The notes beneath the pieces were generated by a model. It saw only the letters and a program-made list of their open reading frames with translations, was not told the DNA's origin and searched no databases. 64,000 nt of DNA. Source: Microbacter margulisiae. Lineage in GTDB: Bacteria; Bacteroidota; Bacteroidia; Bacteroidales; Paludibacteraceae. Position numbers and translations under genes: made by a program. The stretch spans positions 1-64,000 of the forward strand of contig NZ_JACHYB010000001.1 in assembly GCF_014192515.1 (NCBI RefSeq), in the 5' to 3' direction. Positions within the stretch are counted from its first letter, which is position 1. The number at the start of each line of letters is the position of its first letter. Below are positions 20,583 through 29,056 of the stretch, in pieces.

Positions 20583-21197
20583 CTAAAATTTCCAGCCAAG
20601 CATTATTTGAAAAACGCTGTTGAGATTATGTTGATTGGTTGTTTTATCGTTCAAAAGTGTTCCTCTTTTATCTACACCTAATGCTCCTATAAAATAGCGT
20701 GTCTGTATCATAAGGCCTTTAGGTAATTCATAGCCTACACCCAACGTTAGATCGAAATCAAATGGATTGATATCCGAAATACTTTGAATATTATATGGAT
20801 TTCCATCTATATCTGTAGCTTTGCCTGTAGTGTTCAGACAAAATCCAAATTGTGGCCCCATTTGGATATTGAAATTATCAGTTAAAAATACTTTGACCAT
20901 TAATGGCACATTTAAATAATTTGTCCGTATAAACTCTTGCCCTTGATAAGCTCCCTCCATTGAATAATCAAGCTCAGGTTCAAATCCAAAATATTTAGTG
21001 AATCGATAGTCTGAAAATATACCAACAACCATACCGTTGCGGGGAGTTGCATTAATGGTATTGGTTAGAGTTGCTGAATTAACGCCGACAAGAGCTCCAA
21101 AAGAATAGTGTGATTGAGCGACTAATGAAGGCGTAATGATTATTACTGAAATAGCAATAAAAAGACGTTTTGGGAACAAATGTTGTGTGTGTTGCAT
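20583..21197 (-). CDS. PorT-family outer-membrane beta-barrel protein
   Basis: A 204-residue protein with an N-terminal signal peptide (hydrophobic core about 12-25, ending SLVAQS). The mature barrel resembles the PorT/OMP_b-brl_2 family: FGALVGVNSATL, GMVVGIFSDYRFTKYFGFEPELDYSMEG, YLNVPLMVKVFLTDNFNIQMGPQFGF, DLTLGVGYELPKGLMIQTRYFIG, and a terminal aromatic LGWKF. PorT itself belongs to type IX secretion, but this fold is shared by many Bacteroidetes OMPs, so proximity to porW (170 bp) is suggestive only. Confidence 0.75.
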   Translation of the reverse strand: MQHTQHLFPKRLFIAISVIIITPSLVAQSHYSFGALVGVNSATLTNTINATPRNGMVVGIFSDYRFTKYFGFEPELDYSMEGAYQGQEFIRTNYLNVPLMVKVFLTDNFNIQMGPQFGFCLNTTGKATDIDGNPYNIQSISDINPFDFDLTLGVGYELPKGLMIQTRYFIGALGVDKRGTLLNDKTTNQHNLNSVFQIMLGWKF

Positions 21198-21262
21198 TTG
21201 AGAAAATGTTTAGATGGCATAAAATACTATGTGAATAGATCGTAAAATACATTTCTTTGTTA

Positions 21263-21270
21263 CAAAGATA
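21263..21270 (-). promoter_or_regulatory. -7 element upstream of the PorT-like gene
   Basis: TATCTTTG on the minus strand, 65 bp before the ATG at 21197. The -33 element is not clear. Confidence 0.45.
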
Positions 21271-21287
21271 CATTCAAGATTTCTAAA

Positions 21288-21857
21288 TTATTCATTGTGA
21301 ATAATTTTGTTTTGAAGTTCGTGTTTTAGACTAATTAGCTTCAAATGAATCACTAATGGCGCATAAGGTGGAATTAAGTGTCGATCGCCAATCACACTAT
21401 AGCCTAAAATGGAAGGAATAATAATTTGAGCTTCTCCGCCTTTGCGGAGTTTCATCAATCCCATTTCAATACCTCGAATGGATTGTGAATGTCCGATTAA
21501 AATGATAGATTTTGAGGTTGTATTATAGTTGGAATAACACAGTTGGTCATTCAATAAAGAAATAGTATATTGATATGTAACAAGATCGCCATTAACAGGT
21601 AAGGCTCCTTTCCCGTTTTTGCTGATTGCATACCAAAAGCCCAAAGAATCTTTTTGCATATTTAAATGGTGCTGATGGAGGTATTTCACTATTTGATTTG
21701 CTTCTGTTGTTACTATGGCTTTGTTGAGGATGATGAGATTTTCATTTTCCTCATCCGGAGGTAATTGATTTGCCGGCAGTTGTGGTGCTTGTTTGCATCC
21801 AAACAGCAATAAAAGGAGTAAGATAATCCAGCCTTCTTTTACAATCGTTGCATGCAT
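21288..21857 (-). CDS. FKBP-type peptidyl-prolyl isomerase lipoprotein
   Basis: A 189-residue lipoprotein. The lipobox LLFGC places the lipidated cysteine at residue 21. A short linker (QLPPDEENE) follows, then an FKBP domain at about 70-178: GDLVTYQYTISLLNDQLCYSN, SQSIRGIEMGLMKLRKGGEAQIIIPSILGYSVIGD, IPPYAPLVIHLKLISL. The family assists folding of exported proteins. GldI of gliding Bacteroidetes has the same build, but nothing here proves that identity. It lies 9 bp before the next gene upstream in the transcript (YjbQ). Confidence 0.82.
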   Translation of the reverse strand: MHATIVKEGWIILLLLLLFGCKQAPQLPANQLPPDEENENLIILNKAIVTTEANQIVKYLHQHHLNMQKDSLGFWYAISKNGKGALPVNGDLVTYQYTISLLNDQLCYSNYNTTSKSIILIGHSQSIRGIEMGLMKLRKGGEAQIIIPSILGYSVIGDRHLIPPYAPLVIHLKLISLKHELQNKIIHNE

Positions 21858-21866
21858 TTGTGTGCG

Positions 21867-22283
21867 TTATTCTCCAATAATTTTTACTAACACTCTTTTA
21901 TCACGTTTGCCATCAAATTCTCCGTAGAATATTTGTTCCCACGGTCCCAAATCTAGTTTCCCACATGTGATGGCAACTACTACCTCACGACCCATGATAG
22001 TGCGTTTTAAATGCGCATCAGCATTATCTTCCGCTACATTATGTCGATACTGATCATGTGGTTTTTCTGGCGCTAACTTTTCAAGCCAGGTTTCAAAATC
22101 ATAATGAAGGCCACTTTCGTCATCGTTGATAAAGATGCTTGCAGTGATATGCATGGCATTACACAAGAGCATGCCTTCCTGAATGCCACTTTCATTGACA
22201 CAATTCTGCATCTCTCGGGTGATATTGATAAATGTTCTGCGTTGTGGAGTTCTAAACCAAAGCTCTTTACGAAAACTTTTCAT
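21867..22283 (-). CDS. YjbQ/UPF0047 family protein
   Basis: A 138-residue cytoplasmic protein of the YjbQ family, sometimes named secondary thiamine-phosphate synthase from a side activity. Conserved sequence includes [57 protein letters not shown] and the terminal RVLVKIIGE. Length is normal for the family. It is followed after 9 bp by the FKBP lipoprotein. The physiological role is not established. Confidence 0.88.
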   Translation of the reverse strand: MKSFRKELWFRTPQRRTFINITREMQNCVNESGIQEGMLLCNAMHITASIFINDDESGLHYDFETWLEKLAPEKPHDQYRHNVAEDNADAHLKRTIMGREVVVAITCGKLDLGPWEQIFYGEFDGKRDKRVLVKIIGE

Positions 22284-22327
22284 GATTTAGTAGAGCTATA
22301 ATATGAGAATCAATATTTTATCTGTAT

Positions 22328-22939
22328 TTACTTGCTGAAACTTGCAACGATTTTATATACATAATATCCCACAGCGATCACAATCACTATTACCATCGCA
22401 GTATCAATATAATGGCTATATGCCATTACTGTATTCCAGTTTTGCCTTAATTTGTATCCGAGAAAGGTAAGAAAAGAATTCCACATGCCAGCACCCAAAA
22501 CAGTATAGAGAGCAAACTTAAATATATTCATTTTTGCAGCACCGGCTGGAATGCTGATAAAATGGCGTACTACAGGGATGAAACGAGCAATAAAAATAGT
22601 AGACTGACCACGGGTATTGAAGAACCTGTGGGACATTTGCAGGTGGCTTTCTTTGAGTAGAAAAAATCTTCCAAATTTTTTGACAAAGGGTTCGCCACCA
22701 TAAAATCCCACAATGTAAGATAATAATGACCCTGTTAAACTGCCTAATGTAGCCACGCTTATAATACCAACCCATGATAATTGATGTGTTTCAACCAAAA
22801 AACCTGCAAAAGGCATTACAGCTTCACTTGGCACTGGGAAAAACAAACTTTCCAGCATCATTAGAAAAAAAATACCCGGATATGCACTGATGCTGATCAT
22901 TGATACTGCCGTTGTGGCAATCCATTCTGTAATTCCCAT
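22328..22939 (-). CDS. DedA family membrane protein
   Basis: A 203-residue inner-membrane protein of the DedA/Tvp38 group, implicated in lipid-carrier or phospholipid flipping and membrane homeostasis. Characteristic segments are MMLESLFFPVPSEAVMPFAGFLV (near 27-49), GSLLSYIVGFYGGEPFVKKFGR, FIARFIPVVRHFISIPAGAAKM (near 117-138) and two C-terminal helices. The conserved Glu and the Arg-His of the amphipathic re-entrant loops are present. It is 45 bp upstream of YjbQ in the same direction. Confidence 0.9.
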   Translation of the reverse strand: MGITEWIATTAVSMISISAYPGIFFLMMLESLFFPVPSEAVMPFAGFLVETHQLSWVGIISVATLGSLTGSLLSYIVGFYGGEPFVKKFGRFFLLKESHLQMSHRFFNTRGQSTIFIARFIPVVRHFISIPAGAAKMNIFKFALYTVLGAGMWNSFLTFLGYKLRQNWNTVMAYSHYIDTAMVIVIVIAVGYYVYKIVASFSK

Positions 22940-23003
22940 GTCGATTGTAAATCTTTTATGCTGTGATTGTTAAAATATTTTGGGTATGAGTGAAGTACAA
23001 CGT

Positions 23004-24389
23004 TTACTTTTGATGGTCTTCTAAAAGAGATGTTGCTTCAGGACATAATTCAAGAAAAAGCATATTAGCTTCAGGATTACTTTCTCTGGCTTTGTCTAAG
23101 AACTCCATTGCTGAACTGATATGTCCTGATTTATATTCAGCTATAGCCAGAAAAAGATAAATATTTTCTAATGAATCATCTTGAGAAAGTGCTCTTTGAT
23201 ATGTCACTACGGCTTGTTCATATAATCCTAAATCAACGTACACATTTCCCATTGAAAGCCATGTCTCAGGTTGATTTGGCTCTAATACTAGTGATTTTCT
23301 GTAAGACATCAGTGCTTCTTCGGATTTATTCGTGTTGATTTGTGTTTCAGCTAAATAAACCAATGCTTCAGAATTGTTAGGTTCGATATCTAAGGCTTTT
23401 TGAAAATGGGTGGCGGCAGTTTCATAATCTTCTGTTTCCAAAGCGCAAATACCTAATCCAATCCAACCTTCAACATCTTGATTGTTGATTTCCAATGATT
23501 TATTGTAATATATCTTTGCTTCATCGTATTTCTCCATTTTTTCAAGACATTCCCCCATAAAAACATAGAGAATACCTTCGTAGACTGTTAATTTTTCACA
23601 TTGACTATAACAGGTTAATGCTTCGTTATATTGATTTAAGTGAAAAAAAGTATTCCCTTTTTGTAACCATCCTCCGGCATCTTTATCGTCGATAATTGTG
23701 ACAAAATCAAATGCATCCAAGGCTTTTTCATAAGCTGCTTGCCCAAAATAAACCAACCCAAGATTATACCAAGCTTCTGTGAAATATGGATCAATCGAAA
23801 TCATACGTTGATAGTAATCAATTGCTTTTTCGATTTTTTGAAGTTGTTCGCAGCAAATAGCAGTTTCTTGTAAAAGGTCCAAGCTTTTGTTGTCAATTGC
23901 AACTCCTTGTTCAAGATATGATAAAGCGCTAGAATAGTCGCCGCTTGCAATATATATGTATGCTATATCAAGATAAGTCGATTCTATGTCAATATCAGGT
24001 AATCTGATAAGATGTTGAAAAATCAGACTTGCTTCCTTTGTTCGATGTAATTGCATTAAAGCCTCACCCTTAAGCATAAGAGATTCTGCATCGTCAAGAG
24101 GAAAGTTTCGTTCCACAATCTGATAGGCTTTCTGGGCTTCGCCGGATAGCAGATAAACTTTTGCTCTTTTTCTCTGAAGGGCTGTATTATTTGGATGTAA
24201 TTTTAATCCCAGTTCGATGACTTTAGACGATTCCTTGGTCTGCCCATAACTTAAGTAATAATCGGCTATTGCCTCTAGTTCTTCGACATCAAAATATGGC
24301 ATGCGACGATCGTTCACCGATTGTTCATACCGGCGAACTGCGTCTTCAGATTCTTCATCAAATAAAAAATCATTATCCATTGCGTTCAT
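23004..24389 (-). CDS. TPR repeat protein
   Basis: A cytoplasmic protein of about 461 residues made almost wholly of tetratricopeptide repeats. These include ESTYLDIAYIYIASGDYSSALSYLEQG, AWYNLGLVYFGQAAYEKALDAF, GWIGLGICALETEDYETAATHFQKALDIEPNN and TWLSMGNVYVDLGLYEQAVVTYQRAL. There is no signal peptide. The N-terminus is acidic (MNAMDNDFLFDEESEDAV). The frame reaches 24440, but that start is upstream of the -7 box at 24408-24415. The ATG at 24389 (or 24380) is therefore preferred. Function unknown beyond protein-protein interaction. Confidence 0.8.
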   Translation of the reverse strand: MNAMDNDFLFDEESEDAVRRYEQSVNDRRMPYFDVEELEAIADYYLSYGQTKESSKVIELGLKLHPNNTALQRKRAKVYLLSGEAQKAYQIVERNFPLDDAESLMLKGEALMQLHRTKEASLIFQHLIRLPDIDIESTYLDIAYIYIASGDYSSALSYLEQGVAIDNKSLDLLQETAICCEQLQKIEKAIDYYQRMISIDPYFTEAWYNLGLVYFGQAAYEKALDAFDFVTIIDDKDAGGWLQKGNTFFHLNQYNEALTCYSQCEKLTVYEGILYVFMGECLEKMEKYDEAKIYYNKSLEINNQDVEGWIGLGICALETEDYETAATHFQKALDIEPNNSEALVYLAETQINTNKSEEALMSYRKSLVLEPNQPETWLSMGNVYVDLGLYEQAVVTYQRALSQDDSLENIYLFLAIAEYKSGHISSAMEFLDKARESNPEANMLFLELCPEATSLLEDHQK

Positions 24390-24407
24390 AATAGCCAAAT
24401 TTTCTTG

Positions 24408-24441
24408 CAAAGTTACGCTAATTACACAGGAATACAGCAAA
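24408..24441 (-). promoter_or_regulatory. Promoter of the TPR gene
   Basis: Minus strand: TTTG (24438-24441), 22 bp, TAACTTTG (24408-24415). The spacing is slightly long, but the -7 element is exact. It argues for the ATG at 24389 as start. Confidence 0.6.
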
Positions 24442-24589
24442 TTCCCTGCTAAAAGTTATTAACATCCTTTTATGTAAACCTGACAAACAGGATCTCGCAA
24501 AAATAGGACTGGAGCATAAGGCGTAACTGCTGCTTTTTGTTTACTTTTGTATGATTAAATATACTGAATCATTATAGGTTCATTGAAAA

Positions 24590-24620
24590 TTTGATTTTGA
24601 ATTTAAACACAATAGCTTTG
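24590..24620 (+). promoter_or_regulatory. Promoter of the kinase/RapZ-C - murU-like - nadD operon
   Basis: TTTG (24590-24593), exactly 19 bp, TAGCTTTG (24613-24620). This is a full consensus match, about 30 bp before the ATG at 24651. It is divergent from the TPR gene promoter. Confidence 0.8.
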
Positions 24621-24650
24621 TGACAGGTATATTGTTTTTTGATTTTTTTT

Positions 24651-26066
24651 ATGGACACATTAAAGTACCTTTTTGAGCAAGTTACAGGTAAAAATGCACT
24701 TGAAATGACCGAATTGCCTTCTTCAGGAAGTAATCGTCGTTATTTTCGCTTATCGAATGAAAATGTACATTTAATAGGTGTGCATGGAGCTTCAGCTGAA
24801 GAAAACAGAGCATTTTGGTCTATTGATTTGTATTTTGTACAAAAGGGACTTCCTGTTCCAAAAGTACTGATTCATTCTGACGATTTTCAGTACTACTTGC
24901 AGGAAGACTTAGGTGATACTTTACTTTTTAAAGCTATCGAAGCCGGACGGAATTGCGGACAATTTAACGATGAAGAAAAATTATTGTTGAAAAAGACAAT
25001 TCGAATGTTGCCGGCATTTCAAATGGCAGGAAATGCCGGATTTGATTTCTCAGTATGTTATCCTGAATCTGAATTTGATAAAAGGATGATTTTATGGGAT
25101 TTGAACTATTTCAAATATTGTTTTTTAAAAGCAACTGGTTTGGAATTTCATGAAAGTGCGTTGGAAGATGATTTTGAACGATTTTCTCAGATATTATTAG
25201 CGGATGAATCTATTACTTTTCTTTACCGTGATTTTCAATCACGTAATGTGATGATAGTTAAAGGAGAACCTTATTTTATTGATTTTCAGGGAGGACGTAA
25301 AGGTCCAATTTATTATGACGTAGCTTCGTTTTTATGGCAGGCACGGGCACAATATTCTGATGAATTGAGAGAGGAGTTGCTGCAAACATATCTTGACGCT
25401 TTGAAAAAATATATGCCGGTCAACGAAGAAAATTTCCGGCACCAGCTTCAGCATTTTGTAATCTTTAGAACCCTCCAGGTGTTGGGAGCATATGGTTTTC
25501 GTGGGTATTTTGAGAAAAAACCTCATTTTCTTCAAAGTGTTCCTTATGCAATTGATAATCTTCGTCGTGTTTTACCCGAAGAATCTTGTGAATATCCATA
25601 TTTATGCAATGTTTTGAGTCAATTGACTCAAATGAAACAATATGCTGATGTCAATTGGACACAGAAATTGGAAGTGCGTATTTATAGTTTTGCGTATAAA
25701 AAAGGGATTCCGGATGATGCTTCGGGTAATGGAGGAGGTTATGTTTTTGATTGTAGAGGAATAAATAATCCCGGGAAATATGAACATTTCAGGCATTTTA
25801 CGGGTTTAGACAAGGAAGTGATTGATTTTTTGGAAGATGATGGCGGAATTGAAAAGTTTCTGGATCATGTTTATGCTTTGGCTGATGTGCATGTACAACG
25901 ATATATTGAACGAAAATTCTCTCACCTGATGTTTGCGTTTGGGTGTACAGGAGGACAGCATCGTTCGGTTTATTCTGCACAACATTTGGCAGAACATATT
26001 GCGAAAAAATTTGATGTACGGGTGACGCTTTTACATCGTGAGCTTAATATTGAAAAAACTTTTTGA
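24651..26066 (+). CDS. APH-type sugar kinase fused to RapZ C-terminal domain
   Basis: A 471-residue two-domain protein. Residues 1-310 are an aminoglycoside-phosphotransferase-like kinase: glycine/serine loop SSGSNRRYFRL (24-34), ENRAFWSID, YYLQEDLGD (81-89), catalytic YRDFQSRN (193-200, D194) and metal-binding IDFQGG (210-215). This resembles AmgK, the anomeric N-acetylmuramate/N-acetylglucosamine kinase. Residues about 341-466 match the RapZ C-terminal domain (SFAYKKGIP, FDCRGINNPG, FGCTGGQHRSVY at 431-442, LLHREL), which in RapZ binds glucosamine-6-phosphate. The RapZ N-terminal P-loop domain is absent. A MurU-like gene follows by 83 bp, which supports a cell-wall sugar role. A TTG 12 bp upstream is a weaker start than this ATG. 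Confidence 0.82.
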   Translation: MDTLKYLFEQVTGKNALEMTELPSSGSNRRYFRLSNENVHLIGVHGASAEENRAFWSIDLYFVQKGLPVPKVLIHSDDFQYYLQEDLGDTLLFKAIEAGRNCGQFNDEEKLLLKKTIRMLPAFQMAGNAGFDFSVCYPESEFDKRMILWDLNYFKYCFLKATGLEFHESALEDDFERFSQILLADESITFLYRDFQSRNVMIVKGEPYFIDFQGGRKGPIYYDVASFLWQARAQYSDELREELLQTYLDALKKYMPVNEENFRHQLQHFVIFRTLQVLGAYGFRGYFEKKPHFLQSVPYAIDNLRRVLPEESCEYPYLCNVLSQLTQMKQYADVNWTQKLEVRIYSFAYKKGIPDDASGNGGGYVFDCRGINNPGKYEHFRHFTGLDKEVIDFLEDDGGIEKFLDHVYALADVHVQRYIERKFSHLMFAFGCTGGQHRSVYSAQHLAEHIAKKFDVRVTLLHRELNIEKTF

Positions 26067-26149
26067 TAGAAATGCGAGTTTTTAAATAGCTCCTTTTCAT
26101 GTAGTAGATTGTTTTTGGTTTCATATCTCTTTAGCCTAAAAATAAGAAA

Positions 26150-26887
26150 ATGAAAGCATTGGTTGTTGCAGCAGGCTTAGGAACCCGTTTACGCCCATTA
26201 ACGGATTCAATACCTAAAGCATTGGTTCCAATTAATGGAGTGCCTTTGCTTGAGCATGTTTGTAATAAACTGATTTCGGCTGGATTTGATGAAATCATAA
26301 TCAACGTACATCATTTTGCAGATCAGATTATTGAATTTGTTCAAACAAAAAAACAGTTCGGTATTCATATCGAAATATCTGATGAACGTGATCAGCTGCT
26401 TGATACTGGCGGAGCAATAAAAAAAGCGACATGGTTTTTTGATGATAATCAGCCATTCTTGGTACATAATGTTGATATAATTTCAACTGTTAATCTCAAT
26501 GAGATGTATCAGTATCATCAGACGCGGCATGCGGATGCTACATTATTGACAAGTGATCGCCCTACCAACCGCTATTTGTTATTTGATCGAGCTATGCAGC
26601 TGAAAGGATGGACTAACATTCATACCCAGGAGGTTAAATCTTCTTTTGACCAAATTGATATATCGGCGCTATCCAGACTGGCTTTTGGTGGCATTCAAAT
26701 TATTTCTCCCAATTTATTGAAATTAATGGCATCATGGCCGGATCGCTTTTCTGTGATAGATTTTTACTTATCAGCCGCTCAATATCATTCTATTATATCA
26801 TATCAACCAATGGGAATTTCTTGGTTTGATGTCGGTAAAATTGAGAGTTTACAAAAGGTTGAGTCATGGTTGTCAGCTCATTTGTAG
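26150..26887 (+). CDS. Sugar-1-phosphate nucleotidyltransferase, MurU-like
   Basis: A 245-residue single-domain nucleotidyltransferase. The pyrophosphorylase motif GLGTRLRPLTDSIPKALVPI is at residues 9-28. IIINVHHFADQI, the LLDTGGAIKKA segment and HNVDIIS carry the sugar- and metal-binding positions, and FDVGKIESL closes the fold. There is no C-terminal acetyltransferase domain, so it is not GlmU. It resembles MurU, which makes UDP-MurNAc from MurNAc-1-phosphate in peptidoglycan recycling. Position after an AmgK-like kinase supports this. A mannose- or glucose-1-phosphate enzyme is possible. nadD begins 15 bp later. Confidence 0.8.
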   Translation: MKALVVAAGLGTRLRPLTDSIPKALVPINGVPLLEHVCNKLISAGFDEIIINVHHFADQIIEFVQTKKQFGIHIEISDERDQLLDTGGAIKKATWFFDDNQPFLVHNVDIISTVNLNEMYQYHQTRHADATLLTSDRPTNRYLLFDRAMQLKGWTNIHTQEVKSSFDQIDISALSRLAFGGIQIISPNLLKLMASWPDRFSVIDFYLSAAQYHSIISYQPMGISWFDVGKIESLQKVESWLSAHL

Positions 26888-26902
26888 AAAACAGGAAGTA
26901 CA

Positions 26903-27481
26903 ATGAAACATATCATTATTTTTTCAGGTTCTTTCAACCCTATTCATGTTGGACATCTTATGCTTGCTAATTATGTGGCTGAATTTGTCGACTGTGACGA
27001 AGTATGGCTTATGGTCAGTCCGCATAATCCTTTAAAAGATAAGGTTTCACTCCCAGATGCCTTACTTAGATATCACTGGGTGGAAGAAGTTCTGAAAAAT
27101 AATTTGAAGATTAAAGCCTCTGGTTTTGAACTTTCTATGCCACAACCTTCTTATACATTTGCAACTCTTGTTGCCTTGCAAAAGGCATATCCTGCCGATC
27201 ACTTTTCGTTATTAATCGGTGCAGACAACTGGCTTGTTTTTGATCAATGGAAAGATTATCAACAGCTGATCAATCAATTTTCTATTTTCATTTATCCTCG
27301 CTTGTATGCAGAAATTAATCAATCAAAGTTGCCTAACTCTGTAAACATCATTTCTGCTCCCATTATTGAAGTTTCTTCCTCAATGATTCGTCAATCCATT
27401 GCTGAAGGAAAAGATGTACGTTTCTTTTTACCTGCACAAGTCTGGAAAGAAATCCAACATCAAGGATTATATAAAGGTTAA
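26903..27481 (+). CDS. nadD: Nicotinate-nucleotide adenylyltransferase
   Basis: Adenylates nicotinate mononucleotide in NAD synthesis. A 192-residue protein with the nucleotidyltransferase signature FSGSFNPIHVGHLMLA (residues 6-21, HxGH), MVSPHNPLK, LIGADNWLVFDQWKDY and the SSSMIRQSI motif (ISSTxIR type) near 163-171. It is the last gene of the three-gene operon starting at 24651. The NAD role has no evident tie to the first two genes. Confidence 0.93.
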   Translation: MKHIIIFSGSFNPIHVGHLMLANYVAEFVDCDEVWLMVSPHNPLKDKVSLPDALLRYHWVEEVLKNNLKIKASGFELSMPQPSYTFATLVALQKAYPADHFSLLIGADNWLVFDQWKDYQQLINQFSIFIYPRLYAEINQSKLPNSVNIISAPIIEVSSSMIRQSIAEGKDVRFFLPAQVWKEIQHQGLYKG

Positions 27482-27814
27482 TCTCTTCGTCGGTTTTATT
27501 CATTGCTCCATTTTGGTTTGGGCTTTTTAACATATTGCCATTTAAAGTATATAAATCTGATAATGACTCAATGATTTTATTGTGAGTGTTTTATGTCTAT
27601 CTTGGGATTAAAGTATCTGGATGAAATAACAATCAAAGATTCTTGTGTTATGTATGCAAACTTGTCGATTTGATCTTGTGATTTCGTCTTTTCTGCCGAT
27701 GATATAAATCTTTAAATGCTGTTCTATTTTTTTGCACTTCCTGTAAGTGGTTGAAAATTAGCGATGTCTATTTTGTTAAAAAGAAGGAGCTGTTTCTTGT
27801 CTGTCAAGAGACTA

Positions 27815-27844
27815 TTGTTAATTTCAAAGCTTCCTATAAATTTG
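27815..27844 (+). promoter_or_regulatory. Promoter of the NEW3-ABC operon
   Basis: TTG (27815-27817), 19 bp, TAAATTTG (27837-27844). The spacing matches the Bacteroidetes consensus. The leader to the ATG at 27902 would be about 50 nt. Confidence 0.7.
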
Positions 27845-27889
27845 CCCGCCATACTTACTTACAAATATCTTATAACCATCAAAAAACAT

Positions 27890-27894
27890 GGAGG
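27890..27894 (+). promoter_or_regulatory. Strong Shine-Dalgarno of the NEW3 gene
   Basis: GGAGG 7 nt before the ATG at 27902. Strong sites of this kind are unusual among the other genes of this window. It settles the start in favour of 27902 over the upstream frame opening at 27764. Confidence 0.75.
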
Positions 27895-27901
27895 ATTTTT
27901 T

Positions 27902-29053
27902 ATGACAAATCGTAAGAATTGTGTAAATCTACTCTTAATTGTAGTATTGGGGCTATTGCCCCTGGGAAGTGTTTCGGCTTTGCCGGCCGATAGTGTTACT
28001 TTGTACACCCCCTATACGAACATTTCTGTTCCACCGGGGCAAGCCATCAATTACAGCATTGATGCGATTAACAACAGCAAAAGAATTCAACATTTGAATA
28101 TTGCTGTAGAAGGATTATCCAGAAGTTGGACTTCTGATCTTAAATCTGGGGGATGGGATATTTCCCAACTATCTATTCTTCCGGGACAAAAAGAAGAACT
28201 TGCACTATCGATTGGTGTCCCTTTGAAAATTAATAAGGGGAAATACCATTTTCGCGTTGTCGCTAACGGGCAGTATACATTACCGTTGGTCGTGACTGTT
28301 TCGAAACAAGGTACTTACAAAACTGAATTTTCAACTACTCAGCCTAATATGGAAGGCACTTCCAAAACTACCTTTACATATTCTGCCACTTTACAAAACA
28401 TGACTGCCGATACAGAGCTTTATGCTTTGCAAGCTCAGGTTGATCCAGGGTGGACAGTCGATTTTAAAGTGAATTATAAACAGGTATCTTCTGTCAGTGT
28501 GGATCCGAATCAAAGCCAGACAGTTTTAATTGATGTCAATCCGCCTGAAGATGTGGCTGCCGGAACATATACCATTCCTGTTACTGCCCAGACTAGTACC
28601 ACATCAGCTTCCATCAATCTTTATGTTGTTATTACCGGTTCGTATAAAATGGCACTTACTACACCAACCGGTTTATTAAGTACCAATATCACTGCAGGTG
28701 GAGCCAGGCGGGTTCAGTTAGTGGTTCAAAATACAGGATCTTCTCAACTGCAAAATGTGAAGTTAAGTGCAGCATCTCCTTCAAAATGGGATGTGACATT
28801 TGACCCTAAACAAATAGACCAAATATTGCCTAATGGTTCTGCAATAGTTTATGCTACCATTAAAGCAGATAAAAAAGCAATCCCCGGCGATTATCAGGTC
28901 GATATGACAGCTACAACATCCCAGACTTCTTCTTCATTAACGATGAGGGTTACCGCTGAAACTTCCATGTTATGGGGATGGATCGGCGTGCTTATCATTA
29001 TCATTGCATTAGGAAGCGTCTATTTTCTATTCCGTAAATATGGAAGGAGGTAA
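27902..29053 (+). CDS. Membrane-anchored NEW3-domain protein of an ABC transporter operon
   Basis: A 383-residue exported protein. The signal peptide is about residues 1-26 (LLLIVVLGLLPLGSVSALPA). Three immunoglobulin-like units with the NEW3 (NPCBM-associated) pattern follow: YTNISVPPGQAINYSIDAINN, SVDPNQSQTVLIDVNPPEDVAAGTYTIPVTAQT and a third (ITAGGARRVQLVVQNTGSSQLQNVKLSA, PNGSAIVYATIKADKKAIPGDYQVDMTA). It ends with a membrane helix near 354-376 and a short basic tail (FRKYGRR). The bulk therefore lies outside the cytoplasmic membrane. It is followed by an ABC ATPase 3 bp after its stop and a permease, an arrangement common in Firmicutes. Its role with the transporter is not known. Confidence 0.8.
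   Translation: MTNRKNCVNLLLIVVLGLLPLGSVSALPADSVTLYTPYTNISVPPGQAINYSIDAINNSKRIQHLNIAVEGLSRSWTSDLKSGGWDISQLSILPGQKEELALSIGVPLKINKGKYHFRVVANGQYTLPLVVTVSKQGTYKTEFSTTQPNMEGTSKTTFTYSATLQNMTADTELYALQAQVDPGWTVDFKVNYKQVSSVSVDPNQSQTVLIDVNPPEDVAAGTYTIPVTAQTSTTSASINLYVVITGSYKMALTTPTGLLSTNITAGGARRVQLVVQNTGSSQLQNVKLSAASPSKWDVTFDPKQIDQILPNGSAIVYATIKADKKAIPGDYQVDMTATTSQTSSSLTMRVTAETSMLWGWIGVLIIIIALGSVYFLFRKYGRR
29044..29050 (+). promoter_or_regulatory. Shine-Dalgarno deciding a GTG start
   Basis: AAGGAGG with 6 nt to the GTG at 29057, overlapping the end of the NEW3 gene. The strength of the site supports GTG as the true start. Confidence 0.8.
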
Positions 29054-29056
29054 GCC

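Larger units (their letters stand above)
27482..27901. other. Intergenic region before the NEW3-ABC operon
   Basis: A 420-bp A/T-rich gap. It contains the promoter at 27815-27844 and the ribosome binding site at 27890-27894. An open frame from 27764 runs into the next gene, but its first 46 codons have no coding character and lie across the promoter. I see no terminator hairpin directly after nadD. Confidence 0.6.

Noticed and set aside
24408..24440. Start of the TPR gene at 24440
   Set aside because: Would place the start codon upstream of the -7 element; the ATG at 24389 lies just downstream.
27764..27901. 46-codon N-terminal extension of the NEW3 gene
   Set aside because: It crosses a full promoter, and the downstream ATG has a strong ribosome site and begins a clean signal peptide.
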